Assembly (NCBI GenBank): GCA_035534435.1
Contig: DATLRX010000113.1
Location: 1 to 64,000 of the forward strand
Direction: 5' to 3'
DNA from: Palsa-851 sp035534435
GTDB lineage: Bacteria > Chloroflexota > Dormibacteria > Aeolococcales > Aeolococcaceae
DNA length: 64,000 nt
Position numbers and translations under genes: made by a program. Positions 33,241-42,438 of the stretch are shown here, in pieces. The notes under the pieces were generated by a model, which was not told the DNA's origin, did not search any database, and saw only the letters and a list, made by a program, of their open reading frames with translations. Each line of letters opens with the position of its first letter. The stretch's first letter is position 1.

Positions 33241-34030
33241 GCTGTTGCCTGAGGAAGGTCATCGTTCCCTGACCGATGACGTGTCCCTGGGCCATGACGA
33301 TGACCGGGTCACAGAGCCGTTCGATCATATGGAGCTCGTGCTCGACGATGAGGATCGTGAGCCCGTCGTCGCGCAGCGCCTCGCAATAGGACGCGATCTC
33401 GCCGACGATCGAGGGATGCACGCCCGACATCGGTTCGTCGAGAAGCAGCAACCGAGGCCGCAGCATCAGCGAACGCATGATCTCGACCAGACGTTTCTGT
33501 CCCCCGCTCAGCGAGCCCGCGTAATCGGACTCCTTGGCGGACATACGGAAACGGTCAAGCAGGACGCGCGCCTGCATGACGAGGCGGTCCTCGTCCACAC
33601 CCCAGTAGCGCCTGCCGAGCAGCGCGCCGATCAGCGAGTCGCCGCGGTTGTCCGGTGCGGCGGTCATGAGGTTCTCGAGCACGGTCAGCTGCGCGAACTC
33701 CGACGGGAGCTGGAAGGTGCGGACGAGCCCACGCCGCGCCCGCTGAAAGGCGGGCATCCTGGTCACATCCGTGCCGTCGAAGATGATCGTCCCGGAGCTC
33801 GCCGGAAGCGTGCCCGCAAGCACGGCGAGGAACGTCGACTTCCCGGCTCCGTTGGGCCCAATGAGACCGGTGATGCGGCCGGGCTGCACGTCGATGGACA
33901 CATCCTCGACGGCGTGCATCCCCTCGAAATGTCTGCTGACCCCACGTGCCTGCAACAGCGCGACGGATGTGGGCGCAGCCTCACCGCCGGCGTCCCGGCG
34001 ATTCGCGACGGCGTCGGCCTCAACCGGCAC
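33209..34030 (-). CDS. livG: Liv-type ABC transporter ATP-binding protein (LivG)
   Basis: 273 residues from GTG 34030. GAGGAGGA immediately upstream at correct spacing decides this start over an ATG at 34099 that would overlap livM by 80 bases. Walker A GPNGAGKSTFLA, signature LSGGQKRLVEIMRS, Walker B LLLLDEPMSG, and the LivG-type C-terminal extension. Overlaps the livM stop by 11 bases. Confidence 0.93.
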   Translation of the reverse strand: MPVEADAVANRRDAGGEAAPTSVALLQARGVSRHFEGMHAVEDVSIDVQPGRITGLIGPNGAGKSTFLAVLAGTLPASSGTIIFDGTDVTRMPAFQRARRGLVRTFQLPSEFAQLTVLENLMTAAPDNRGDSLIGALLGRRYWGVDEDRLVMQARVLLDRFRMSAKESDYAGSLSGGQKRLVEIMRSLMLRPRLLLLDEPMSGVHPSIVGEIASYCEALRDDGLTILIVEHELHMIERLCDPVIVMAQGHVIGQGTMTFLRQQREIVDAYLVG

Positions 34031-35003
34031 CGCGTTCCTCCTCAGGCTGCTTCGCTGCGGCGACGCGGAAGACCCGCCGGCGCTCTGGAATGACTCCACG
34101 CGGACGGAACCAGAGGAAGCCGAGAATCAGGCCCCCGATGCACACCCATTCAAACGCGGGGATGAGCCCGGGCGGTCCGAACGGAGGGATGTAGCGGGTC
34201 GCCTCCTCGAAGCCGACGGGGACGAGCAGCGCGCCGAGCACCGCACCGTAGTTGTTGCCGCGACCGCCGACGATCACCGCGGCGAAGAGGATCAGCGTTT
34301 CCGGGTACAGCCATGTCGACGGTGCCCATGTCGTGATGAAGCCCACGAGGATCGCGCCGCTCAAACCGGCGATCGCGCCGCCGACGACGAACACGCTCAT
34401 CTTGAGCGCCACCGAGTTCTTGCCGAGCGCGTTCGCCGCGAGCTCGTTCTCACGCATGGCCCGAAGCGACCGTCCGTACGGCGAGTTGATGATGCGTTGC
34501 GCGATCACGAAGACGATCGCGGCAAGGACGACGGTCGCCGCCGCGTACGCCCACTCATAACCGGCGGAAGAGGGATCGAGTAGATTCGCCAGGGGCTGGG
34601 GGACCAGCGCGAGCCCTGCAGCGCCGTCGAGGAACGGCGGAGTGTTGGTGACGACCAGCGTCGCGATCACGGAGAGCACGAGCATTGCGATCGCCTGGTA
34701 ATCACTGCGCAGCCTTCGGAGGACGACCAGCCCGATCGGCGGGGCGAGCAGCGCGCCGACGACGGTGGCGCCGATCCACGGAAGGGGGAAGGGGAGGTTC
34801 AACCCGAGGATGTACGTCTGGAAGCCGCCGTTCGCGGTATCCGGCGGCATCGAGAGCACGCCGGCGGTGTAGGCCCCGGCCGCTTGGAAGATGATGAAGC
34901 TGAAGTTCACGATGCCGGACACGCCGAATTGCAGGCTGATCGCGAGGCAGGCGAGCGCGTCGACCCCCGCGTACACGAGCACCGTTGTGAGGTAGTACGT
35001 CAT
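34020..35003 (-). CDS. livM: Liv-type ABC transporter permease (LivM)
   Basis: 327 residues, about ten helices. Contains the Liv permease loop RSLRAMRENELAANALGKNS, the EAA-like ATPase contact. C-terminus is basic and cytoplasmic. Overlaps livH by four bases; together they form the transmembrane pore. Confidence 0.93.
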   Translation of the reverse strand: MTYYLTTVLVYAGVDALACLAISLQFGVSGIVNFSFIIFQAAGAYTAGVLSMPPDTANGGFQTYILGLNLPFPLPWIGATVVGALLAPPIGLVVLRRLRSDYQAIAMLVLSVIATLVVTNTPPFLDGAAGLALVPQPLANLLDPSSAGYEWAYAAATVVLAAIVFVIAQRIINSPYGRSLRAMRENELAANALGKNSVALKMSVFVVGGAIAGLSGAILVGFITTWAPSTWLYPETLILFAAVIVGGRGNNYGAVLGALLVPVGFEEATRYIPPFGPPGLIPAFEWVCIGGLILGFLWFRPRGVIPERRRVFRVAAAKQPEEERGAG

Positions 35004-35884
35004 CCCGCAGCAGCCAGCGCGCCGCGCTTGGCAAGCAGACCCTGCGGCCGGAGCACCATGACCAGAACCAGGACGGCGAACGCCACGACCTGCTTGTACT
35101 CGGGCGAGATGACCGCGGCGCTCAGCTCCGTCATCTCCCCGATGATCACCGCGCCGATCATCGCGCCATACGGATGACCGGCGCCGCCGAGCACCGCCGC
35201 GGCGATGATCGGAATGAGGAATTCAGAACCGTTGGCGACGGCGAAGGCATCGGAGTTCATGCCGGCGACGACCCCCGCGACTCCGCACAAGGCGCCGGTG
35301 ATGAGCCACGCAAGGTCGATGACCCGGGCGGTCGGAATCCCGCAGTTCCGGGCGAGTGTCGGATTGGCGGCGGTGGCTCGCATCGCCTTTCCCAGGCGTG
35401 TGAAGTGCAGCAGCGAATGGACCACCACCATGACGACGACCGCCACCGCCATGATCGCGATCTGCACGCCGGTCAACGCGATTGACCCGGCGTGGAACGT
35501 CGCGCCCGTGTCGAGGTGGTACGAGACGCTGTCGTACCCGGCGATCGGGAGCAGCACGTTGGCGATGACGAGTGACACGGCGAGCGAGATGATCACCATG
35601 CCGATGAGGTTGGTCCCCTTGCGCTGAAACGGCGCGTAGATCCCACGGTTGAGGAGGAAGGAGAACACAGCGCCGAAAACAGCGCCGACGATCATCGACA
35701 GCCAGATGTTCACGCCCGCGTTGTTGACGGCGTACGCCGCAAATGCGGACGCGATCATCACCTGTCCATACGCGAGGTTGATCATGTTCGTGATGCCGAA
35801 CTGCATCGTGAATCCCACCGCCGCGATGGCGATGATCGACATGCTCACGAGGCCGAAGCCGAAGGCGGCAACGATCAGACTCAT
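35000..35884 (-). CDS. livH: Liv-type ABC transporter permease (LivH)
   Basis: 294 residues, about eight helices. The cytoplasmic loop TRLGKAMRATAANPTLARNCGI is the LivH ATPase-contact loop. 27 bases separate it from the upstream binding-protein gene, so they are probably co-transcribed. Confidence 0.93.
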   Translation of the reverse strand: MSLIVAAFGFGLVSMSIIAIAAVGFTMQFGITNMINLAYGQVMIASAFAAYAVNNAGVNIWLSMIVGAVFGAVFSFLLNRGIYAPFQRKGTNLIGMVIISLAVSLVIANVLLPIAGYDSVSYHLDTGATFHAGSIALTGVQIAIMAVAVVVMVVVHSLLHFTRLGKAMRATAANPTLARNCGIPTARVIDLAWLITGALCGVAGVVAGMNSDAFAVANGSEFLIPIIAAAVLGGAGHPYGAMIGAVIIGEMTELSAAVISPEYKQVVAFAVLVLVMVLRPQGLLAKRGALAAAG

Positions 35885-35911
35885 CGTTGCCGCCTCCAGT
35901 CGTTATGGGAC

Positions 35912-37216
35912 TCAGCCACCGCCGGCCGCGATGATGGCCGCGGTCTGCGCCTGGGTCAGCGTGCCAATCGTGACCTCGTTCCCGCTCGCGTCGTACTTGA
36001 CGAGAATGTAGCCCTGCTGTGAGTTGTTGTACTGGTTGTAGTTCGTCGGACCGCCGGCGCCGACCCAGCGAACCTTCTGCCCGTTCTTGATCGCGGCGAC
36101 GCCGGCCGCGTACGTGTTGACGGTGACGGATCCGCTCACGCCGTTGCCCACGTCCTTGATCACGGGGTTGTAGACGGTCGGGTCGAGGCTCTTGGTCTCA
36201 TCCATCGCGAGCGCGGTCTGGATGATGCCGTCGTAGAGATGCAGCGTGGCGCCGCGCTGTGCGTACTTGGGTGCTGCGGGGAACTGGGACGCCACGGCGT
36301 CGAGGTTCGTCTTGAACTCGTCGTACCCGGGTCCACTGAACGTCACGCCGAGATCGACGGCACTGAAGTTGGTGACCAGGTCCTGCACCCCGATGGCCCC
36401 GGAGACCGCGGAGAACCACACCGGATCGATGGTGGCGGACGTTCCCATGAATGGGAGGCTCGAACCGTTCAGCTGCTTCACCTCCGCCATGTAGGTCGCG
36501 TCGGTCGGACCGAGTGCCTCAGTGAAGATGACGTCCGGGTGCGTGGCGAGCATCGCCGTCACCTCGGTCCGGTACGACGGCTGTCCGAGCGCGATCGCCT
36601 GGTTGATCGTGACCGTTGCACCGAGGTTCTTGAGCGCGGTCATGGCCGGCCCGACAAAGGCCTGCGACCCGATGTCGTTGCCGAAGACGAGCGCGACCTT
36701 CTTGTAGTTGAAGTGGTCGAGCGCGCTGCCGACCATCGCGAAGGCGTCGAACTCGTCGGGCGGTACCAGGCGATGGAAATATGTGAAGCTCGTCTTGTTG
36801 AATTCCGATTGCCCGGTCATGCAGAACATCGGGATATGGGCCTGATTGAGGATGGGGGCGACGCTGGCCGCCTCGTCGGAGGTGCAGCCGACCACGGCCA
36901 TCAGGTTGGAGTGGCTGGCCACCATCTGCTGGGCTGCCGGGACGGCGTCGGCAGGTTCGCCGCGGGTGTCGAACTCCTGGCAGCTGACCTTGTGGCCCAT
37001 GACGCCGCCGGCGTTGTTGATCGCCCGTGCCGCGGGCAGGCAGGCCGCGAAGTACGCGGGACCCAGGGCGGCGTCCGGGCCAGTGAACGGCGCGATGACG
37101 CCGATCAGCAGTGCCGAGCTGCTGGTCGACCCGGTGCTGCCGCTCCCGCAGGCGGCGAGACCCACGGCGAGTACGGGGACGAGTCCGAGACCGATCCGGT
37201 GACCGCTACCAAGCAT
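35912..37216 (-). CDS. ABC transporter substrate-binding lipoprotein (LivK-like)
   Basis: 434 residues from ATG 37216, which has GGAGGG at proper spacing; the longer frame to 37303 would span the promoter. Signal peptide with lipobox LAAC, then a type I periplasmic binding fold (IGVIAPFTGPDAALGPAYF at the start). This protein sets substrate specificity. The FAH-family enzyme in the operon suggests an organic acid or aromatic breakdown product rather than a branched-chain amino acid, which is inference. Confidence 0.9.
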   Translation of the reverse strand: MLGSGHRIGLGLVPVLAVGLAACGSGSTGSTSSSALLIGVIAPFTGPDAALGPAYFAACLPAARAINNAGGVMGHKVSCQEFDTRGEPADAVPAAQQMVASHSNLMAVVGCTSDEAASVAPILNQAHIPMFCMTGQSEFNKTSFTYFHRLVPPDEFDAFAMVGSALDHFNYKKVALVFGNDIGSQAFVGPAMTALKNLGATVTINQAIALGQPSYRTEVTAMLATHPDVIFTEALGPTDATYMAEVKQLNGSSLPFMGTSATIDPVWFSAVSGAIGVQDLVTNFSAVDLGVTFSGPGYDEFKTNLDAVASQFPAAPKYAQRGATLHLYDGIIQTALAMDETKSLDPTVYNPVIKDVGNGVSGSVTVNTYAAGVAAIKNGQKVRWVGAGGPTNYNQYNNSQQGYILVKYDASGNEVTIGTLTQAQTAAIIAAGGG

Positions 37217-37256
37217 CGCAGTGCCCTCCGATTGCCCCCTACACGGCTGACCTAAG

Positions 37257-37268
37257 ATTGTCGACAAT
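37257..37268. promoter_or_regulatory. Palindromic operator candidate between liv operon and gntR
   Basis: Perfect 12-bp palindrome ATTGTCGACAAT, centre 16-27 bases before the gntR start and about 45 before the binding-protein gene. The core TTGTCGACAA fits the T-N-GT-N-AC-N-A style sites of FCD/GntR regulators. It could repress both directions. Confidence 0.65.
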
Positions 37269-37283
37269 ACTAGCGACAGCAGT

Positions 37284-38021
37284 GTGAACAATCTAGCCCC
37301 CAATCACCAGAGGGTTTCCACCGGCGATTCGAGTTCGGAGGTCTGCCGCCAGCTTCGCGAGGCGATCGTGAGCGGGTGGTTTCAGCCGGGCGAACGCCTC
37401 GTGGAAGCCGATCTCGCCGTTCGTTTCGGTGCCGGCCGGACGGCCATTCGAGCCGCGCTGGCGACCCTCGACCAGGAGGGGCTGATCACCCGCGAGCCGA
37501 ACCGCGGGGCGCGGGTGCGACTCATCACCGACCGCGAAGCGCTCGAGATCGAGCAGGTGCGGAACGCGCTCGAGCGGTTGCTCGCCCGTACAGCGGGCGC
37601 CCAGGCGACCGACCAGGATGTGGCCGATCTCCGGCAGATGGTTGCGGAGATGGCCGAACGCATTCGTGAGAACGACGCGCTCGGCTATTCCGAGCTCAAC
37701 GCGAAGTTCCACCAGCGCATCTGGGGGATCGCCGACAACCAGACGGCGTCCAGGATGCTCATCACGCTCAAGTCCCAGAGCATCAGATTCCAGTATCGAA
37801 CCATGCTCCGCCCGGGTCGCACCGCGCAGTCGTTCCGGGAGCACGAGGCCATCGTCGCCGCCATCGCGGCACACGACCTGGATGCCTGCGACGCCGCGAT
37901 GGCGGAGCATCTCCGCCATGTCCTCGAGACGCTCCAGTGGGCCATCGAGTCGCAGCATCGGGAGCCTCCGTGGGCATCCCTCCACCGAGACGGACCGGAG
38001 CGCGCGCGGCTGAGATCGTAG
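37284..38021 (+). CDS. GntR-family regulator, FCD (FadR) subfamily
   Basis: 245 residues, GTG start. N-terminal winged helix: LREAIVSGWFQPGERLVEADLAVRFGAGRTAIRAAL, then the all-helical FCD ligand domain with the metal-binding-like Asp/His set (ELNAKFHQRIW, REHEAIVAAI, MAEHLRHV). FCD members often sense carboxylic acids. It is divergent from the transporter operon, so it probably senses the transported acid or a product. Confidence 0.9.
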   Translation: MNNLAPNHQRVSTGDSSSEVCRQLREAIVSGWFQPGERLVEADLAVRFGAGRTAIRAALATLDQEGLITREPNRGARVRLITDREALEIEQVRNALERLLARTAGAQATDQDVADLRQMVAEMAERIRENDALGYSELNAKFHQRIWGIADNQTASRMLITLKSQSIRFQYRTMLRPGRTAQSFREHEAIVAAIAAHDLDACDAAMAEHLRHVLETLQWAIESQHREPPWASLHRDGPERARLRS

Positions 38022-38029
38022 AGCCGCGA

Positions 38030-38045
38030 CTGCATAACTATGCAG
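38030..38045. promoter_or_regulatory. ARG box (ArgR operator)
   Basis: Perfect 16-base inverted repeat CTGCATA-AC-TATGCAG. The TGCATA...TATGCA halves fit ArgR sites. It covers where the -35 element of the argC promoter should lie, so ArgR binding would block transcription. argR itself is the fifth gene of the operon. Confidence 0.8.
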
Positions 38046-38053
38046 GCTGGCCG

Positions 38054-38059
38054 TATACT
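38054..38059 (+). promoter_or_regulatory. -10 element of the arg operon
   Basis: TATACT, nine bases before the argC ATG. No Shine-Dalgarno lies between, so the argC mRNA should begin within about three bases of its start codon. Confidence 0.65.
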
Positions 38060-38068
38060 CTCTCGGCC

Positions 38069-39094
38069 ATGGTCCACGGAACCCCACTCCGCGCCGCCGT
38101 CGTCGGTTCCACCGGCTACATCGGCATGCAGTGCACGGCACTGCTCGCCGCGCATCCTGATGTGGAGCTGATCGGCGTCCTCGCTCGAAGCAACACGGGG
38201 AAGCGATATCGCGACGTCGTTCCCGGGAGCACCATCGACCTGACCATCGAGGACAGCCTCGATCCCGGCGCGGCGGACGTTGTCGTCGCCGCGCTGCCGC
38301 ACACGGTCGCGGCACGTCGTGCTCCAGGATGGCTCGCGCACGGCGTGACCGTCATCGACTGCTCCGCCGATTTCCGGCTCCACGATCCCGCTGCATATGC
38401 CACGTGGTACGGCGTCGAGCACCCAACGCCGGACCTGCTCGACGAAGCCGTGTACGCCATGGTCGAGCTCCAGCGGGAACGGCTCGCCGGCGCGAACCTC
38501 ATCGCCGTGCCCGGCTGCTATCCCACGGCGACATTGCTCGCGTGCACGCCCGCGCTGCGCGCCGGCCTCATCGAGCACGACGTCGTCGTCGACGCCAAGA
38601 GCGGTGTCAGCGGCGCGGGGCGCGAGGCCAAGCTGGGCAACAGCTTCTCGGAGGTGAACGAGTCCGTCCACGCGTACGGTGTCGCGGGGCACCGTCACAA
38701 GTCGGAGATGCTCGAGCAGCTGCACGACGCGGCAGGCGCCGACGTGCGGCTCACCTTCGTCCCGCACCTGATTCCCATGACGCGCGGCATCCTCGCGACG
38801 GCGTATCTGCGCCCGCTCCCCGGAGTCACCGCCGCGCAGGTGCATCAGGTCTATGCGGACTTCTGCCACACGAGTCCCTTCCTCGAGCTTGTCGACACGC
38901 CACCGGCGACCAAGAGCGTCACGGGCACCAACCGCGCGGCGATCAACGCCGGCTGGCAGGACGGTGTCGCGGTGATCACGGTCGCCATCGACAACCTCGG
39001 GAAGGGCGGCGCCGGCCAGGCCGTGCACGCGATGAACGTCCGCTTCGGGTTCGATGAGACGGCGGGGCTGGAGACCCGCGCGCTGTGGCCATGA
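38069..39094 (+). CDS. argC: N-acetyl-gamma-glutamyl-phosphate reductase
   Basis: Third step of arginine synthesis. 341 residues from ATG 38069, just after the -10 element; the longer frame would run through the ARG box. NADPH fold VVGSTGYIGMQ near the start, catalytic C150 in VPGCYPTA, and C-terminal substrate loop HRHKSEM. Overlaps argJ (ATGA). Confidence 0.95.
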   Translation: MVHGTPLRAAVVGSTGYIGMQCTALLAAHPDVELIGVLARSNTGKRYRDVVPGSTIDLTIEDSLDPGAADVVVAALPHTVAARRAPGWLAHGVTVIDCSADFRLHDPAAYATWYGVEHPTPDLLDEAVYAMVELQRERLAGANLIAVPGCYPTATLLACTPALRAGLIEHDVVVDAKSGVSGAGREAKLGNSFSEVNESVHAYGVAGHRHKSEMLEQLHDAAGADVRLTFVPHLIPMTRGILATAYLRPLPGVTAAQVHQVYADFCHTSPFLELVDTPPATKSVTGTNRAAINAGWQDGVAVITVAIDNLGKGGAGQAVHAMNVRFGFDETAGLETRALWP

Positions 39095-40320
39095 CCGCCG
39101 AGGCCGAGCACCCGAACCGAGCCGGCGTGTGCGCGCCGCTCGGGTTCCGCGCGGGTGTCGCGGCCGCCGGCGTCCGTCTCGACGGCAACGAGACGCGCAC
39201 CGACGTCGCCGTGATCCGCTCCGACACACCGGCGGTCGCCGCCGGGGTGTTCACGCGCAACACGGTCAAAGCTGCGCCCGTCGTGATCTCCCAGCTGACG
39301 CTCCGGCGCGGCGCTCCCATCTCCGCCGTCGTCGTCAACGCGGGAAACGCGAACGCCTGCACCGGCGCGCAGGGATTCCGCGACGCGCTCGTGATGTGCG
39401 CCACCACCGGTGACGTGCTCGATCTCGACCCGTCCGATGTGCTCGTCTGCAGCACCGGTGTCATCGGCCGGCCGATGCCGATGGAGCGCGTGATGCGCGG
39501 CATCCGCGCTGCGGGTCTGGCGATGTCGCCCGGCGCCGGAGACGAGGTCGCTCGCGCGATCATGACCACCGACACGGTTCCGAAGACCGCGGTGGCGACG
39601 TTCGTCGCAAGCGGCTTCACGTACACGGTCGGAGGAACGGCCAAGGGCGCGGGCATGCTCCATCCCGACATGGCGACCCTGCTCGCGTTCATCACGACCG
39701 ATGCGCCGGTCGATGCGTCGGTGCTGCAGCCCGCTCTCTCGCGTGTCACCGACAGCACGTTCAATTGCGTCACGGTGGACGGCGACACCTCGACGAACGA
39801 CACCTGCCTCCTGCTCGCCAACGGCGCTGCCGGCGGAACGAGCATCACGAGCGGCTCGAGCGCCGCAGCCGCGTTCGAGGACGCTCTCATGCGGGTGTGT
39901 GACTCGCTCGCCGAGCAACTGGTCGCGGATGCGGAGGGTGCGACACGACACTTCCGCGTCGCCGTCGACGGTGCCGCCGACGGCGACCAGGCCCGTGTCG
40001 CGGCGCGCGTCGTCGCGCAGAGCCCGTTGGTGAAGACCGCGGTGCACGGCGGCGATCCCAACTGGGGCCGCATCGTCGCGGCGCTCGGCCGAAGCGGCGC
40101 CGACTTCACGCTCGACAGGTGCAGGGTGGCGATCGGTGGCCTCGTCGTCTTCGACCGCGGAGCGCCTGAGCCCGTCGATCACAACCTCGTGCGTGTCGCG
40201 CTCTCGAGCCCGCGTATCGACATCGCCATCGACCTCGGCGCCGGCGACGGATCGGGTCACGCCTGGGGATGCGACCTGTCCCCGGAATACGTTCACATCA
40301 ACGCCGACTACACCACCTGA
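39091..40320 (+). CDS. argJ: Bifunctional ornithine acetyltransferase / N-acetylglutamate synthase
   Basis: Recycles the acetyl group from acetylornithine to glutamate. 409 residues. The self-cleavage site is MAT-LL with T196 as nucleophile, in AKGAGMLHPDMATLLAF; cleavage gives two chains. Whether it also makes acetylglutamate from acetyl-CoA cannot be told. ATG overlaps the argC stop; a GTG six bases earlier is possible. Confidence 0.95.
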   Translation: MTAEAEHPNRAGVCAPLGFRAGVAAAGVRLDGNETRTDVAVIRSDTPAVAAGVFTRNTVKAAPVVISQLTLRRGAPISAVVVNAGNANACTGAQGFRDALVMCATTGDVLDLDPSDVLVCSTGVIGRPMPMERVMRGIRAAGLAMSPGAGDEVARAIMTTDTVPKTAVATFVASGFTYTVGGTAKGAGMLHPDMATLLAFITTDAPVDASVLQPALSRVTDSTFNCVTVDGDTSTNDTCLLLANGAAGGTSITSGSSAAAAFEDALMRVCDSLAEQLVADAEGATRHFRVAVDGAADGDQARVAARVVAQSPLVKTAVHGGDPNWGRIVAALGRSGADFTLDRCRVAIGGLVVFDRGAPEPVDHNLVRVALSSPRIDIAIDLGAGDGSGHAWGCDLSPEYVHINADYTT

Positions 40321-40339
40321 TATCGAGAAGAGCGAGCAC

Positions 40340-41215
40340 ATGCCAGAACAGACCATCGACGAACGGATCCAGCGTGCGGAGGTGCTCATCGAGGCACTGC
40401 CGTACATCAAGCGTTTCGCCGGGCACATCCTCGTCGTCAAGGTGGGAGGCGCCGCCAGTGCGGCCGCGGACCTCGACGCCGTGCTCGAGGACATCGTGCT
40501 GCTGCGTTTCGTCGGCATGCGGCCGGTCATCGTGCATGGCGGCGGAGCGGAGATCAGCGCGTGGCAGGAGCGCATGGGGATCGAGACGAAGTTCGTCAAC
40601 GGCCTGCGCGTCACCGATGCGCCGACCATGGAGATCGCCAAGATGGTCCTCACCGGCAAGATCGGGCCCGATATCGTCGCCCGCATCCACACGCTCGGCG
40701 CCGGTGCGATCGGGCTGTCGGGGGAGGACGGCCCAACCCTGCTCGTGAAGCCACGCGCTGACGCGGGTGGCGCGGATCTCGGCTTCGTCGGCGACGTCGC
40801 GCAGGTGAACGCCGAGCCGCTGCTCGCGATCCTCGACCAGGGACGTGTCCCGGTGATGGCGTCGATCGGGCTCGGCTACGACGGGCAGGCGTACAACGTC
40901 AATGCGGACACCGTCGCGGCGGAGCTGGCGATCGCGCTGCACGCCACGAAGCTCATCCTCATGACGGACGTCGACGGTGTCCGCGACGCCGCGGGTGCGC
41001 TCATCAGCGAGCTCGACGCCGCGCGCGCACACGAGTTGCTCGAGTCCGGCGTCATCCGCGACGGGATGATCCCCAAGGTGACGGCGGCCATCCGCGCCAC
41101 CGACGGTGGCTGCGCAACGCACATCATCGACGCGCGCGTACCGCATGCATTGCTGCTCGAACTGCTGACCGAGCGTGGCGTTGGCACCATGCTGACTCGG
41201 GCGGGACAGCCGTGA
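40340..41215 (+). CDS. argB: Acetylglutamate kinase
   Basis: Phosphorylates N-acetylglutamate. 291 residues from ATG 40340; the long upstream frame overlaps argJ and is not coding. Amino acid kinase motifs KVGGAA, VIVHGGG, and the ATP/substrate segments SGEDGPTLL and LMTDVDGV. An N-terminal helix of about 25 residues resembles that of arginine-inhibited hexameric forms, so feedback control is plausible. Confidence 0.95.
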   Translation: MPEQTIDERIQRAEVLIEALPYIKRFAGHILVVKVGGAASAAADLDAVLEDIVLLRFVGMRPVIVHGGGAEISAWQERMGIETKFVNGLRVTDAPTMEIAKMVLTGKIGPDIVARIHTLGAGAIGLSGEDGPTLLVKPRADAGGADLGFVGDVAQVNAEPLLAILDQGRVPVMASIGLGYDGQAYNVNADTVAAELAIALHATKLILMTDVDGVRDAAGALISELDAARAHELLESGVIRDGMIPKVTAAIRATDGGCATHIIDARVPHALLLELLTERGVGTMLTRAGQP

Positions 41216-42438
41216 GCGCGCCGCTCCCAACGGCGAACGCGACGCTCGCCGAGCGTGCCAAGGCGGCGCTCATGGACACGTACCAGCGTCAGCCGCTGGG
41301 ACTGCGGCATGGGAGCGGCGCCCGGGTCACGACCACCGACGGCCGCGAGATGTTGGACCTCGTCGCCGGTATCGCCGTCAACGTCCTCGGTCACAACCAT
41401 CCGGCGCTGCGGGCGGCGATCGCGGACCAGGCCGCCAGGCTGATCCACACCAGCAACCTCTACTACACCGAGCCACAGCTGGAGCTTGCCGAGCTGCTGA
41501 TCGCGTCGGCGTTCCCGTCGCGCGTGTTCTTCTGCAACAGCGGCGCCGAGGCGAACGAGGGGGCCATCAAGCTGGCGCGCAAGTGGGGCAAGGCGCATCG
41601 TGACGGGGCCGACGTCATCATCTGCGCGCAGGGCGCGTTCCACGGGCGCACGCTCGGTGCGCTTGCGGCAACGGCGAACCGCCGGTATCGCGAGCCGTTC
41701 GAGCCGCTGCCGCGCGGCTTCGTGCACGTGCCGTACAACGACATCGGCGCGCTCGAGACGGCCATCGACAGCACCACGTGCGCGGTGATGCTAGAGCCCA
41801 TCGAGGGCGAGAGTGGCGTGCTCCCGCTCGAGCCCGGCCGCCTCGCGGCAATCCGCAGTCTCTGCGATGAGCGCGACATCCTGCTCATCCTCGACGAGGT
41901 GCAGACCGGGATGGGTCGGACGGGCAGGTGGTGGGCACATCAACACGAGGAGGCGGCTCCCGACGTGATGACCGTCGCCAAGGGGCTCGGAGGCGGTGTT
42001 CCGATCGGGGCGATCCTTGCGGCTCCTCGCGCCGATGTCTTCGAACCGGGGGATCACGGTTCGACGTTCGGCGGCGGTCCCCTTGCGTGCGCGGCGGCCG
42101 TCGCCGTCATGCGAACCATTGCAGATGAAGACCTCGTGCGCCACGCGGCGGAGATCGGCGATTACCTCGCAGAGTCGCTGAGCGCGCTCGGTGAGCGCGG
42201 CGCTCCGATCGCTGCGGTACGCGGTCGCGGACTCATGCTCGGTGTGGCGTTGAGCGAGGACGTGGCACCGAAGGTCGCCGCTGCGGCGCTCGATGCGGGG
42301 TTGATCATCAATGCCGTCGGTGCGCGCACGCTGCGGATCGTCCCGCCGCTGGTGATCACTCGCGACGACGTCGACGAGGCCGTGCAACGCTTGAGCACGG
42401 CATTCGCGGCCGTCGAGCGTGCAGAGGAACAGGCATGA
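41212..42438 (+). CDS. argD: Acetylornithine aminotransferase
   Basis: PLP enzyme, 408 residues, class III aminotransferase. FFCNSGAEANEGAIKLARK near residue 105; cofactor Asp in LILDEVQTGMGRTG; PLP Lys in TVAKGLGGGVPIG. GTG start overlaps the argB stop; its stop overlaps argR. Confidence 0.94.
   Translation: MSAPLPTANATLAERAKAALMDTYQRQPLGLRHGSGARVTTTDGREMLDLVAGIAVNVLGHNHPALRAAIADQAARLIHTSNLYYTEPQLELAELLIASAFPSRVFFCNSGAEANEGAIKLARKWGKAHRDGADVIICAQGAFHGRTLGALAATANRRYREPFEPLPRGFVHVPYNDIGALETAIDSTTCAVMLEPIEGESGVLPLEPGRLAAIRSLCDERDILLILDEVQTGMGRTGRWWAHQHEEAAPDVMTVAKGLGGGVPIGAILAAPRADVFEPGDHGSTFGGGPLACAAAVAVMRTIADEDLVRHAAEIGDYLAESLSALGERGAPIAAVRGRGLMLGVALSEDVAPKVAAAALDAGLIINAVGARTLRIVPPLVITRDDVDEAVQRLSTAFAAVERAEEQA

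Noticed and set aside
36239..37255. 338-codon plus-strand frame opposite the binding-protein gene
   Set aside because: Shadow of the minus-strand lipoprotein gene; no family features or start signal.
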